Below the pieces are notes generated by a model. It worked only from the letters and a program-made list of their open reading frames with translations. It was not told where the DNA came from and made no database searches. DNA of 64,000 bases from contig PXUB01000017.1 of assembly GCA_003009755.1 (NCBI GenBank), forward strand, positions 1-64,000, written 5' to 3'. Positions 1 through 8,471 of this stretch are shown in pieces. The position numbers were made by a program, and so were the translations under genes. The stretch's first letter is position 1, and each line of letters starts with the position of its first letter. Source of the stretch: Thermoplasmatales archaeon SW_10_69_26 (GTDB lineage Archaea; Thermoplasmatota; SW-10-69-26).

Positions 1-220
1 TTGCGATCTGGTGCTTGTTCAGGCCGGGCGTGCGCGCGACGAGTTCGAGGATCGCTTGGCGGGTGTCGTCTCGGAGGAGGCACCGCTGGACCGCGTCCAG
101 CTCGTCGTGATTGGAGGGTTCATCGTCATCCGGTTGTGGGCTGCCGGGCCCCGAGCCCGGGCCACCGCCCGGCTGCGCCTGGAGGAGCGTAGGGGGCCGA
201 CGCCCACAGCCCGGACCCAT
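1..220 (-). CDS. winged-helix regulator, N-terminal part, runs off left edge
   Basis: Reading leftward from an ATG at 220 gives 73 codons without a stop before the window ends. The first 35 residues are rich in G, P, Q and D. A winged-helix start follows: LLRDDTRQAILELVARTPG, then LNKHQIA at the edge. This matches the first winged helix of the gene at 2914-3483 (LDHPLRRAIVDLLADRPG, MNKNQI). Such domains are archaeal DNA-binding regulators; the target is unknown. No second in-frame start was tested, so the true start may lie closer to the acidic DDDEP stretch. A copy of a 24-bp repeat lies upstream at 344-367. The family call rests on the helix pattern only. Confidence 0.6.
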   Translation of the reverse strand, partial: MGPGCGRRPPTLLQAQPGGGPGSGPGSPQPDDDEPSNHDELDAVQRCLLRDDTRQAILELVARTPGLNKHQIA

Positions 221-343
221 CCAGCCAACGCGCAGCTCCCGACACCTCCAGGACGATGAGGGTCTGGCAGCTCATGGGCCTTATTTCGCCAATTCCCCCA
301 ACGCTCAACGTGGCCTTTGCCCGTCGCCTTGGGGACTCGTCTG

Positions 344-367
344 CACGCTGTTCGGGAAAATTGCACG
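344..367. repeat. 24-bp direct repeat, copy A
   Basis: The 24 bases here match 784-807 at 22 positions, exactly 440 bp away. Both copies contain the core GGGAAAATTG. Each lies about 125-145 bp upstream of a minus-strand start (220 and 638). Read on the minus strand the core gives CAATTTTCCC, the only A/T-rich run nearby, so a shared promoter or operator is possible. Confidence 0.55.
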
Positions 368-440
368 AAGGTGTCGGCACCCTTGGCTGCCGCCGCGCCG
401 CCCTCGGGACCGTGGGCCGGGGCGGTCGTACCGATCGCGA

Positions 441-638
441 TCAGTTCAGTCGCTCGATCTCACGCTGCAGGCGCTGGATCTTCGTGGTGAGCTCCTGCTC
501 GAGTTCGTAGACCTCGCGGCGCGTGTGCTCGAGTGCCTCCGCGAGCTCTTCTCGGGTGGCCTCGTCGGGATCGATCTCGACCGGTTGCTCGGTCTTGTCG
601 TCCCAGATCCAGGCAGCGCGCTTTAATGCTGAGTCCAT
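441..638 (-). CDS. small acidic coiled-coil protein
   Basis: A 65-residue protein of unknown function. The N-terminal part holds aromatic and charged residues (AAWIWDD). From about residue 28 to the end it is a heptad-like helix rich in E, L and R (EELAEALEHTRREVYELEQE, then LQREIERLN), a likely coiled coil that could form a dimer. There is no signal peptide or membrane segment. Codon use favours G/C at third positions as in the neighbours, which supports a real gene. Copy B of the 24-bp repeat lies 146 bp upstream of the start. No family name can be given. Confidence 0.6.
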   Translation of the reverse strand: MDSALKRAAWIWDDKTEQPVEIDPDEATREELAEALEHTRREVYELEQELTTKIQRLQREIERLN

Positions 639-1021
639 TCAGCCGCGGGTTGGTCTGCTCCCCCAAGAAGGTGCGGACACAACCGTGTCCGGCGGAACCG
701 TCCGAGGTCGCATCGAGGTCCAAGGATCCAGAGCCGAACCGACCTGACACGTGGGACTGAATGAGAGTTTGGTAAGAACTGCACACGCTGTTGGGGAAAA
801 TTGAACGGACCGTTCCCCACGTCTCTCACACCGTATTTGAACCCAGGAGGTCATCGGCATAAGGGCGTTGATTGATACCCAAGAGAGCCGTTACAGGCCC
901 GGAAAAGAGGGAGGAAACGTGGGGAACGCCGCCCAGGAAAATCACGCTAAGTCTGGGAACATTTGTGAAAACAAGGCCTATCTCGCCACCATGAGTTCAC
1001 GCCATCGGAGGAGAACTTCCG
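639..1021. other. intergenic region with repeat copy B
   Basis: About 380 bp with no convincing gene. It holds the second copy of the 24-bp repeat (784-807) and, just before 1022, a Shine-Dalgarno-like GGAGGAG for the next gene. Open frames here lack domain-like features. Confidence 0.5.
784..807. repeat. 24-bp direct repeat, copy B
   Basis: Matches 344-367 at 22 of 24 positions. It lies upstream of the minus-strand coiled-coil gene that starts at 638. Confidence 0.55.
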
Positions 1022-1246
1022 ATGGTTCACGAATCGACGACGAAGGTTGGCTCGGTGATCGTTGCGCTGGCGCTGTTGGGGATGGTTGGCTTGAGCGTTG
1101 CATCGCCAGCGCAGGCGGAGGAGCCGGCGAGTGTAGGCGAGGACAACGAGGCAGGTCCCTGCATCAAGGTGTACACGACTCCACCGGCCGTGGGAATCTC
1201 CCCCGAGAATTGCAAGCCCTCCGGGAACCTGACCGTTCCTGCATAG
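1022..1246 (+). CDS. small secreted protein
   Basis: A 74-residue protein. Residues 1-32 form a signal peptide: a short polar start, a hydrophobic core (VGSVIVALALLGMVGLSVA) and a likely cleavage site after SPAQA. The mature part is only about 42 residues, acidic at first, with two cysteines (GPCIKV and ENCKP) that could form a disulfide. It ends PSGNLTVPA with one possible N-glycosylation site (NLT). GGAGG stands about 11 nt before the ATG. It lies 118 bp upstream of the membrane-anchored TPR gene on the same strand. The function is not known. Confidence 0.65.
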   Translation: MVHESTTKVGSVIVALALLGMVGLSVASPAQAEEPASVGEDNEAGPCIKVYTTPPAVGISPENCKPSGNLTVPA

Positions 1247-1364
1247 GTCGGGTCCCCTCGGTCGTCCATCGGCCCCGGGCACCGCCTCGAGCCCCTCGAA
1301 GGGCGTGGCGGTCTCCGGGGTCGACGCCCGCTCTAATCCCGTCCCCCCGCGGAGGATGGGGTCG

Positions 1365-2921
1365 ATGAGCACGCGTTCGAGCTTTCCGCTGGGTGCTCTC
1401 TGCCTTCTTCTCCTGCTTGCCCCCTCCGCTCAACCCGTGACCGGCTCCCCCCGGGAACTCGTCGTCGGCGGATCGATCGACGTGGCCGGCGAGGAGGAAC
1501 TCGCGGTCGAAGGCCCCGGAGCCGTGTACTACCACGGGCGTGAGGTGCCCGCCGCGATGACTCTAGAGGCCGACAGGATCGTCCTCGATTACGCCTGGGA
1601 GGAGGGACACCAGGCCGGACCGCCAGGCCAGGAGGGCTTCTACGAGACGAGCACCGACCACCACCGGGTATCGGAGGCTTTCACGAACGCTAGCCTCGAG
1701 GTCGGGAGCCCGGAAGATCGCCCCGAGGTCCTGGCCTATCCCGGCCATGGTACTCCACGCGTGCAGGCCTCCGGCACGGGGGACCAGTCTTTGACCTCGT
1801 TCGATGTCCCCTACCTCACTCGGATCGGGGTCCAGGAGGACGGGGAGTCGACCAACGACTCCCAGATGATCGGATTCTGGTACCAACCCCACCCGACCTG
1901 GTCTGCCGGGGTCGCAAGCGACGAAGCGGTCGTCGAGGGCGACTTCTCGCTGTTCGTGAACAACGTGACCGTGACGATCCGGGAAAACGGGGAACCCCGG
2001 TGGGAGAACTGGACGGGGTACCGGGAGGAGGACACCGGGCCCGCGGCCTCCGGCTTCGAACGGCATCTCCTCCGGGTCCACGTGACCAACGGCTCCCTCC
2101 GCCTGGCACAGAACGACGCTTTGACCGTCCTAGGTCCACAGCTGGAGGCCCAGGCGTCCGGTGTGGTCTCGGCAGCAACCGCCTCGGGGCAGGTCGAGGT
2201 CGCAGACCAGGTCTTCGCGTTCCAAGACGACGCCCTCCGCCTCGAGGGACAGGGGATTTTCCACGTCGCCGAGAGGTCTCCATCCGTCGAGGAAGGTCTT
2301 CTCTTCGAGGTGGAGGAGGGCTCCCGGTTCGACGTCCAAGGCGGTCAACCCGTCGATGCGCGGACCGGGACCTCTCAGGGGGTCTCTGGCTGGCAGCTAT
2401 GGGCTCCCGTCTCGCTCCTTGGCCTCGCTGTGGCGGGCGGCGTCACCCACCGGGCCGGCTACACCACTCAGGTTCTCGACCGCTGGCGCTCCGACCGGTA
2501 CACTAAGTGGATGACCCGCGGGCGCGAGCTGGCCAACGCGGCCGACTACCACCAGGCGGCCACCTGCTTTCGCCGGGCCACCCGGGCCCAGCCGGTCAAG
2601 GGCGTGGCCTGGTACCACCTCGCGATCGCGCTGCTCGAGAACGGCCGCCCCTCGGAGGTGCTAGAGGTCGTCGACGAGGCCCGCCGGGGTGAGGCGGTCA
2701 TCGACGAGCTGGACTTCCTGGACCTCGAGGCCCAGGCCGCCAAGCGGGCCGGCGACCACGAACGTTGCCGGGAAGCTGTGGCCCGGCTGGCAGACGGCAG
2801 CGAGGCGATGGCCACTACCCTCGTTCGGGACCTGGGGTTGAGCGAGGAGGCGCTCGGGCACGAACTTGCCACCCGCCTGTCGTGGGAGGAGGACGAGGAG
2901 GCCCTGCCCGGCTATGTATGA
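1365..2921 (+). CDS. membrane-anchored protein with outside domain and cytoplasmic TPR repeats
   Basis: A 518-residue protein. The ATG at 1365 is chosen because GGAGG lies 9 nt upstream; an in-frame ATG at 1356 overlaps that site. A signal peptide (residues 1-27) is followed by about 310 mostly beta-type residues with several N-glycosylation sequons. A membrane helix follows at about 343-362 (LWAPVSLLGLAVAGGV), then a cytoplasmic tail with TPR-like helix pairs (for example YHQAATCFRRATRAQP and AWYHLAIALLENGRPSEVLE). The stop overlaps the start of the next gene (ATGTATGA), which encodes a winged-helix regulator. The layout suggests an outside sensor domain coupled inside to protein contacts, perhaps with that regulator. 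This role is an inference; no family name is assigned. Confidence 0.75.
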   Translation: MSTRSSFPLGALCLLLLLAPSAQPVTGSPRELVVGGSIDVAGEEELAVEGPGAVYYHGREVPAAMTLEADRIVLDYAWEEGHQAGPPGQEGFYETSTDHHRVSEAFTNASLEVGSPEDRPEVLAYPGHGTPRVQASGTGDQSLTSFDVPYLTRIGVQEDGESTNDSQMIGFWYQPHPTWSAGVASDEAVVEGDFSLFVNNVTVTIRENGEPRWENWTGYREEDTGPAASGFERHLLRVHVTNGSLRLAQNDALTVLGPQLEAQASGVVSAATASGQVEVADQVFAFQDDALRLEGQGIFHVAERSPSVEEGLLFEVEEGSRFDVQGGQPVDARTGTSQGVSGWQLWAPVSLLGLAVAGGVTHRAGYTTQVLDRWRSDRYTKWMTRGRELANAADYHQAATCFRRATRAQPVKGVAWYHLAIALLENGRPSEVLEVVDEARRGEAVIDELDFLDLEAQAAKRAGDHERCREAVARLADGSEAMATTLVRDLGLSEEALGHELATRLSWEEDEEALPGYV

Positions 2922-3483
2922 TGCGCCGGGGGAGAAAAACGGCGACGAGAAGGACGAAGAGGCCGACCGGATCCCGGACTCCGTCAAGGAGAACCTCCTC
3001 GATCACCCGCTGCGTCGGGCGATCGTTGATCTGCTGGCTGACCGGCCGGGGATGAACAAGAACCAGATCTGCGAGTAGCTGGACATGGATGGCCACCACG
3101 TGGACCACCATCTCGACCAGCTCGAGAACCGGGGCCGGCTCGTCGTCACCCGGGAGAGCGCCCAGGACAAGGAGGTGTTGTGCTTCCTGGCCGAGGACGA
3201 GGAGTTGTGGGAGGACGAGAACACGCGCATCCTGTTCGGTCGGCGTCAAAAGCGGGCCGTTGGGCTCCTGTTGGCCGACAAGCCGGGCGTGTCGACACGT
3301 GAGATCGCCGAGGAGCTGATGCTCTCGCCGGATACGGTCCGCTACCACCTGCGCACGCTGATGGCCCACGACCTCGTCGAACGCTACCCAAGCGGGCAGA
3401 CGAACCTCTACGAGCCTGCCGAGGCGCTGGTGCAGTGGGCTCGCGAGGTGGGAGAAGGGTTCGACCGGCCCTGGGAGGAGTGA
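2914..3483 (+). pseudogene. tandem winged-helix regulator with in-frame TAG
   Basis: One reading frame encodes two winged-helix domains. The first begins LDHPLRRAIVDLLADRPG; the second holds GVSTREIAEELMLSPDTVRY followed by HLRTLMAHDLVERY. The frame is broken once, by TAG at 3076-3078, between NQICE and LDMDGHHVDHHL in the recognition region of the first domain. One C-to-T change from CAG (Gln) would explain it. The ATG at 2914 overlaps the stop of the TPR gene by 8 bp, so the two were probably translated as a pair. A shorter product could start at the ATG at 3085 and would keep the second domain. TAG ends other genes here (for example at 1246 and 5216), so reading TAG as pyrrolysine is unlikely. 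A recent nonsense mutation or a sequencing error fits best. Confidence 0.75.
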
Positions 3484-4110
3484 CCGAGGTGTCCGGACCG
3501 GTTCCAAGCACCTCGAAGCCCCCAGCCTCCGCTAAGGCTGCTATCCAGGTCGTCAGCTGAGCCCTAACGTAGTGGTACGTTCGAGCAGGTGGGCTCTACG
3601 GCGTGGCCGTTAACGTCGAGAGGCTCCGCGATTGCGGTCTTCTGGGCCTTGGGGTTCCGGCTCGGGCCCACGATAACAGACGAGATTCGCGACCCGATGG
3701 GCACGGACGTCACGATGCCGCGCATCCGCGGGGGTCCCGATGACCGATGGTAAAAACGGCGGTTCTACCCCCAAGATCCCTCATTGAAGTGGGCACGCGC
3801 TCGCCGGGATTCGCGGACGAGCCTGGTACAACCGTCGAACTCGTCCTCTCCGCAGACGGTCCACTATCGCCGGTCCCCGGACGAACCCAGCCGTCCTCAA
3901 CCCGGCCCACGTCGAACGCGCTGGAGGTCTTACCTCGCTGATCGGCTCGGTCGACCGCCAGATCCGAACGTCCGGCCTCGCTTCGTCGGTCTCGGCCGAA
4001 CGTTGGATCTCCAGACGGCGCCCCAAATGTCCAGCCGTCTGGAAACGCGCCCGCCGGGGCTCGCCGCGTGAGGTAGCAAGCTAATTGGGGGGTCAGCGAC
4101 TGCAGGGCGT
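3484..4110. other. long intergenic region, no supported gene
   Basis: About 630 bp. Short open frames such as 3747-3941 (+) have no recognisable features. A stretch near 3590-3675 can be folded roughly like a tRNA but lacks a proper T-loop. It may hold eroded gene remains. Confidence 0.4.
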
Positions 4111-4992
4111 GTGGACCGTCGTCTCGCGTTCGCGATCGGGCTCGCCATCGCCGCCCTGACGGTGGCCGGTTGCATCCAGGACCTCGAGCGACGACAGCTC
4201 GACACGGGCTGGCAGGCCGGGGTGTCGGTCGACGAGACCCCGGTGGCCGAGGTGGGCGGAGCCCCGGCGACGGTCGTCGTCGAGGGCGCCGTCGACGTGC
4301 CCGCGGACGTGGACATCACCCTGACAGGGTTCTCCGGCGAGCTCTCGCGCGAGAACGTCTCGATCCCGCTCGAAGCGATGCGGGTCAACGCGGACGAGGG
4401 CACGCGCAAGGTCGCCGACGCCGAAGGCGAGCTGTCCATCGAGGCCGGCGAGCAGCTGCGTGTCACATTCGTGCCCGGTGACGACGCCGACCGACGCGCC
4501 AACCCGACGCAGATCTGGAACGCCTCCCTCGAGGTCCAGTGGCGCTACAAGGCCGACGGAGAGTTCGACGCCGGCCGGCTGGAGGTCGAGCGCAACGTGA
4601 CGCCCGCCCCCGTCGGCGGCCTGGGCGTGGGGGTCGTCCAGCGCGCCGAGGGCGAGGTTCACGAGCTGGTGTTCGAGGCGATCGAGGTCGAGGACGTGCC
4701 GGCCAGCCTGAGCGTCGAGGTGCTGCAGGTCGGCGGCGGCAGCGTGGAGGCGATCGACACCGTGGACGCCGACGTCAACCGCTCGGACGGCACCGCCCGC
4801 CTGGGATTCGCCGAGCCGATCAGCGTGCCCGAGGGTTCCGGGTACCTCGTGTTCCGCCTCGACGGGCTCGCGGGGACGGCCAGCGCCGACCTGCGCGAGG
4901 CCGAGGACCCGATCCCCGCCACCGGGGCCGCCGTCGGCGTGGCCCTGCTCGCGGCCACTGCCTGGGTGGCCGGCAGCTCCCGACGGATCTGA
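4111..4992 (+). CDS. secreted lipoprotein with C-terminal membrane helix
   Basis: A 293-residue protein starting at GTG. Residues 1-21 form a lipoprotein signal peptide with lipobox LTVAGC (Cys21). The mature part is mostly beta-type and acidic, with several Asn-X-Ser/Thr sequons, and resembles an extracellular Ig-like fold. Near the C terminus, IPATGAAVGVALLAATAWVA is a membrane helix preceded by a Pro/Gly-type motif and followed by SSRRI. This is the arrangement of archaeosortase-processed C-terminal signals. Having both a lipobox and such a tail is odd, since one anchor is usually enough. No function is recognised. The gene stands alone, with a hairpin 29 bp after its stop. Confidence 0.7.
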   Translation: MDRRLAFAIGLAIAALTVAGCIQDLERRQLDTGWQAGVSVDETPVAEVGGAPATVVVEGAVDVPADVDITLTGFSGELSRENVSIPLEAMRVNADEGTRKVADAEGELSIEAGEQLRVTFVPGDDADRRANPTQIWNASLEVQWRYKADGEFDAGRLEVERNVTPAPVGGLGVGVVQRAEGEVHELVFEAIEVEDVPASLSVEVLQVGGGSVEAIDTVDADVNRSDGTARLGFAEPISVPEGSGYLVFRLDGLAGTASADLREAEDPIPATGAAVGVALLAATAWVAGSSRRI

Positions 4993-5020
4993 TCGGGCCC
5001 CCGTCCGCCAGCCGTCCCAA

Positions 5021-5047
5021 CCCCTAGGCTTTTGTAGGACCTAGGGG
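5021..5047. terminator. hairpin after lipoprotein gene
   Basis: A perfect 8-bp inverted repeat, CCCCTAGG at 5021-5028 and CCTAGGGG at 5040-5047, with an 11-nt loop containing TTTT. It lies 29 bp after the stop at 4992 and between two convergent genes, so a terminator is likely. It is not proven. Confidence 0.4.
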
Positions 5048-5215
5048 CCGCTGCCTCGTAGAGGATGATTGCTGCGGGGAGACCCGCGCAGCTGCTTCTC
5101 GCCCGAGGCTCGCATCGCAGCCCAGGCTGTCGCGCGACGAGCGATCGCAATGGGCCACGCAAGCGACAGCCGCCGCTGAGGACGCTGTCGCGATGACGAC
5201 CGGCCTCGGCGCGGC

Positions 5216-6616
5216 CTAATTCTCCTCGCGCTCGGTCATCGCGCGGACGTCGAGGGCTTCGTCGACCTCGTCCTCGTCCATCAGCCCCTCCTCGACGACG
5301 ACCTGGCGCACGGTCTTGCCCTCCCGGAAGGCCTGCTTGGCGACCTTGGAGGCCTTCTCGTACCCGATGTAGGGGTTGAGCGCGGTCACGATCGCCGTCG
5401 ACTGCTCCACGAAGGACTCGGCCTGCTCCTCGTTGGCCTCGATGCCGGCGACGCACTTCTCGTCGAAGATCCGGCTGACGTTGGCCAACAGCTCGATCGA
5501 CTCGAGCACGTTGCGGGCCATCAGCGGCATCATGGCGTTGAGGTCGAGCTGACCCCACTGGTTCCCCTGCGTGACGACCTGGTGGTTGCCGGCGACCTGG
5601 GCGCCGACCTGGACGACGCTCTCCGGGATCACCGGGTTGACCTTGCCGGGCATGATCGAGGAACCGGGCTGGACGGCCGGCAGATCGATCTCGCCGAGCC
5701 CGCAGCGGGGCCCCGAGCCCAGCAGGCGGATGTCGTTGGCGATCTTCATCAGGCTGGAGGCCAGCGCGTTGAGCGCGCCGGAGACGTGCGTGATCGCGTC
5801 CTTTTGCCCCTGCGCCTCGAAGTGGTTGGCGGCTTCGTAGACGTCGGTCCCGGCGATGTCGGACAGCTCCTCGGTGACGAGCTCGCCGAAGCCCTGGGGC
5901 GCGTTGAGGCCGGTGCCGACGGCGGTGCCGCCGATGGCGACCTCGCGCAGCTCGTCGATCGCCTGCACGACCCGGTCGCGACCGTTGGCGACGCTGGCGG
6001 CGTAGCCGCCGAACTCCAGGCCCAGGCGGGTCGGCGTGGCGTCCTGGAGGTGGGTGCGAGCGACCTTGACGACGTCGTCGAACTCCTCGGCCTTGGCCTC
6101 GAGCGTCTGGTGCAGCCCGTCGAGGGCCGGGACGAGGTCCTCCTCGACGGCGAGGATCGTGGCCAGGTGCAGCGCCGTCGGGATCGTGTCGTTGCTGGAC
6201 TGGCCGTGGTTGACGTGGTCGTTCGGGTGGACCTGCTTGGACCCGACCTCGGCCCCGAGGATCTGCGTGGCTCGGTTGGCGAGGACCTCGTTCGTGTTCA
6301 TGTTCGTCGAGGTCCCGGAGCCGGTCTGGAACACGTCGACGGGGAACTCGTCGTCGTGCTCGCCCTCGGCGACCTCCTCGGCCGCCTGTGCGATCGCCTC
6401 GGCTTTCTTGGCGTCGACCGTCTCGAGCTCGCGGTTCACGCGAGCGCAGGCGAGCTTCACCATGCCCATCGCGCGGACGAACCGCGCCGGCAGCGGGTCG
6501 CCGCTGACGGGGAAGTTGTCCACGGCTCGCTGGGTCTGGGCGCCGTACAGGGCGTCCGCGGGCACGCGGACCTCGCCCATCGTGTCCTCCTCGATCCGGA
6601 CGTCGTCGTCGGTCAT
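5216..6616 (-). CDS. fumC: class II fumarate hydratase
   Basis: A 466-residue cytoplasmic enzyme that interconverts fumarate and L-malate in the TCA cycle. The length matches the class II family. Visible motifs: TGSGTSTNMNTNEV near residue 100, HPNDHVNHGQSSNDTIPTAL (substrate site), and the superfamily signature GSSIMPGKVNPV near residue 320 on the mobile loop that carries the catalytic serine. It is the oxygen-stable, cluster-free type, common in bacteria, whereas many archaea use the iron-sulfur class I type. Aspartase is related, but this sequence looks like fumarase. It is a single gene, convergent with the lipoprotein gene, and a dispersed repeat lies just upstream of its start. ATG start; stop is TAG. 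Confidence 0.95.
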   Translation of the reverse strand: MTDDDVRIEEDTMGEVRVPADALYGAQTQRAVDNFPVSGDPLPARFVRAMGMVKLACARVNRELETVDAKKAEAIAQAAEEVAEGEHDDEFPVDVFQTGSGTSTNMNTNEVLANRATQILGAEVGSKQVHPNDHVNHGQSSNDTIPTALHLATILAVEEDLVPALDGLHQTLEAKAEEFDDVVKVARTHLQDATPTRLGLEFGGYAASVANGRDRVVQAIDELREVAIGGTAVGTGLNAPQGFGELVTEELSDIAGTDVYEAANHFEAQGQKDAITHVSGALNALASSLMKIANDIRLLGSGPRCGLGEIDLPAVQPGSSIMPGKVNPVIPESVVQVGAQVAGNHQVVTQGNQWGQLDLNAMMPLMARNVLESIELLANVSRIFDEKCVAGIEANEEQAESFVEQSTAIVTALNPYIGYEKASKVAKQAFREGKTVRQVVVEEGLMDEDEVDEALDVRAMTEREEN

Positions 6617-6654
6617 CGGCGGGCGAGGAAGGGAGGGGCTCTTGGGTGTTGTGC

Positions 6655-6745
6655 CGGCAGGGGGAGGGCGTGGAGGGAGGAGAGCCCAGAGCGGGGGAAC
6701 CCAACCACAGAGGCCCAGAGGTAGAGAGGGTCCCCCAGAGGATGG
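6655..6745 (-). repeat. CTCTGTG-rich dispersed repeat, copy 1
   Basis: Read on the minus strand, this region (CCTCTGGGGGACCCTCTCTA, then CCTCTGGGCCTCTGTGG, then TTGGGTTC) matches block by block the plus-strand repeat at 9283-9364, and more loosely 8389-8466. It fills the gap between the fumarase start and the beta-helix gene. It does not look coding. Confidence 0.6.
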
Positions 6746-6814
6746 GAAACCCAGAGGAGGGAAGAGTAGCGGGAGACGGGGGACAGTTCAGGGGTCCGTC
6801 GACCGGGTGCGTCT

Positions 6815-8278
6815 TCACCGGAACGGGTGAGGGTGCGCAAGCGGTTCCTTCACCGGGTTCCACGGGACGCCCGCAGGCGCGGGCACGGCGACCTCCCCGC
6901 GCACCTCGGCTCGGTGCTGCACCGGATCGATCTCGATTGGGCCCGCGCTGGGTTCAAGCTGGGCGGCCGCTTCGGCCATCGCTCGAAGCTCGGCCGACAG
7001 GCGTGGATCCTCCTTGACGCCCGCTTCGCCGTCTGGCACGCCGCAGTCGACCGCGTCCGGCCCGGTCGCCGGCGGCTCGGTGAGCCACGAATCGATCCGC
7101 ACCTCGTTGCCCGCCGTCCACACGTTCTCCCCGTCGCCGGGGCCGCGGTACTCGTCCCCGTAGTCAGTGAGGTTGGGACCGCTGGCGTCCCCCCACCAGT
7201 TCCACCGAGCATCTGTATCGTGTGAGAACAGGCTGCGGTCGTTCCCGTGGATGCTATTGTTGTATACCTGGGCCGCCTCCGTTCGGATCCTCGCTCCGTC
7301 TTCACTTCCGAGGACCCGGTTGTGCGTGAACTCCAGGGACTCGGGCCAGAGGTCCAAGTTCCAGAACGTGGCGTTGGCGAACACGTTCCCCCGAATCTCC
7401 AGCTCACCAGCCTCATCGAGATCCACTCCGCTATCCCCTCGACGGAACTCGTTCCCGCACAGCTCTCCCTCCACGATTTGGGGTGCATCCCGTGCACCCA
7501 GGATGTTCCAGTCCCCCTCCTCAAATACGTTGTACGCCAGCGTGACGTTGTCGGCCTCGTTCTGGGGGATCAACCCGACGTTGTCGAACACTGATCGCTC
7601 GATCGACGCATCCGTCATGTTCGAGAAGGGGATCTGACGCCAGAACCGCAAGACATCGTCGGTTCCGAACGTCGAATCCGAGATCGTCATGTTCCTCGTA
7701 TTGACGAGCCAAGCAGGGTACTCCGCCCGGTCGATGCTGACGTTCCCTAACCTCACATTCCTATTCTCAAGGAGGTCCATCCCGAATTGGAAGCCGCCGA
7801 TCGGGGCTTCGCCCTCGTTGTCCGGTTCCAGCAACACCCGCTCCAAGGTCACGTTGGAGGAGTAGAACATCTTCACCCCGATGGTCGCTCCCTGGATCCA
7901 GGCGTCCTGGATCGTCACGTTGCTGGCGTTGGAGAGCTCCACGCCAGAGGCACCGACGTTGATCGGCTCCAATACGATGACGTTCTCGACGAGGACGTGC
8001 CGGCTGGTGTCCTCGAGGCGGATGCCGGCTCCCTCTGTGCGGAGGATCACCCAGTCGCTGATTACGTAGGGGTCCTCGGCCGTCCCGGAGCCCTCGCGGA
8101 CGGCGGGATGGTCGGTGAGCTCGTCGTCGCCCTGGATGATGATGCTGCCCGTCGGCTCGGGTCGCACTTCCGTGTCGGCTTCGATGTCCGCGATGCCGAT
8201 CGCTTCGACTGCCGGCACGGCGAGTATCGCCGTCACGAGCAGTGCGATCTGCAGCCTCACCGCGACGGGTGCCTCCAT
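6815..8278 (-). CDS. secreted right-handed beta-helix protein
   Basis: A 487-residue protein. A signal peptide covers about residues 1-26 (hydrophobic core LQIALLVTAILAVPAV). The body is a series of short beta-strand coils with repeated NVT, NAS and NMT turns (for example ASNVTIQDAWIQGATIGVKM), typical of the parallel beta-helix fold of NosD and periplasmic copper-binding type repeats. WNWWGDASGPN near residue 370 is a common ending of this fold in archaeal surface proteins. The C-terminal 90 residues are helical and proline-rich with no membrane anchor, so the protein is probably secreted or cell-associated. The ligand is unknown; carbohydrate binding is possible. A TATA-like GTTAAACC (8300-8307) lies 22-29 nt before the start, which suggests a leaderless transcript. 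Confidence 0.8.
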   Translation of the reverse strand: MEAPVAVRLQIALLVTAILAVPAVEAIGIADIEADTEVRPEPTGSIIIQGDDELTDHPAVREGSGTAEDPYVISDWVILRTEGAGIRLEDTSRHVLVENVIVLEPINVGASGVELSNASNVTIQDAWIQGATIGVKMFYSSNVTLERVLLEPDNEGEAPIGGFQFGMDLLENRNVRLGNVSIDRAEYPAWLVNTRNMTISDSTFGTDDVLRFWRQIPFSNMTDASIERSVFDNVGLIPQNEADNVTLAYNVFEEGDWNILGARDAPQIVEGELCGNEFRRGDSGVDLDEAGELEIRGNVFANATFWNLDLWPESLEFTHNRVLGSEDGARIRTEAAQVYNNSIHGNDRSLFSHDTDARWNWWGDASGPNLTDYGDEYRGPGDGENVWTAGNEVRIDSWLTEPPATGPDAVDCGVPDGEAGVKEDPRLSAELRAMAEAAAQLEPSAGPIEIDPVQHRAEVRGEVAVPAPAGVPWNPVKEPLAHPHPFR

Positions 8279-8299
8279 CGATGATGGCGCCTGGCGGGT

Positions 8300-8307
8300 G
8301 TTAAACC
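8300..8307 (-). promoter_or_regulatory. TATA-like element of beta-helix gene
   Basis: GTTAAACC, read on the minus strand as GGTTTAAC, centred about 25 nt before the ATG at 8278. This is the archaeal TATA position for a leaderless transcript. Confidence 0.5.
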
Positions 8308-8388
8308 CTGGCCACCCACGCGCGTGAACATTCCAGCCCTTCCCCCGCTGCTCCTCCCACCGTTCTCCCGCTATATCCCCTGCTCTGT

Positions 8389-8466
8389 GGATCCTCTACG
8401 ACGCTCTGTGTCTCTGTGGGAGGGCTTTGCGTCCTCTGCCTTCTCCGCGCACTCTTCCGTCCACAG
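8389..8466 (+). repeat. CTCTGTG-rich dispersed repeat, copy 2
   Basis: Contains ACGCTCTGTGTCTCTGTGG, then a TTTGCGTCCTCTGCCTTCTC block, which parallels 9283-9364. It lies between a possible TATA box (CTATATCC at 8371-8378) and the MNT gene, so it may be part of that gene's 5' untranslated region. Confidence 0.6.
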
Positions 8467-8471
8467 CGTCG

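Noticed and set aside
3076-3078. Pyrrolysine readthrough of TAG
   Set aside because: TAG ends several other intact genes in the window and the protein is not a methylamine methyltransferase; a nonsense mutation is simpler.
3590-3675. Possible tRNA
   Set aside because: The ends can pair and a GG-containing loop exists, but there is no proper TTC-type T-loop and the anticodon stem does not form.
4659-6863. 734-residue open frame on the minus strand over the fumarase gene
   Set aside because: It is rich in Arg, Gly and Pro with no domain-like pattern. It is a shadow of fumC, caused by high GC.
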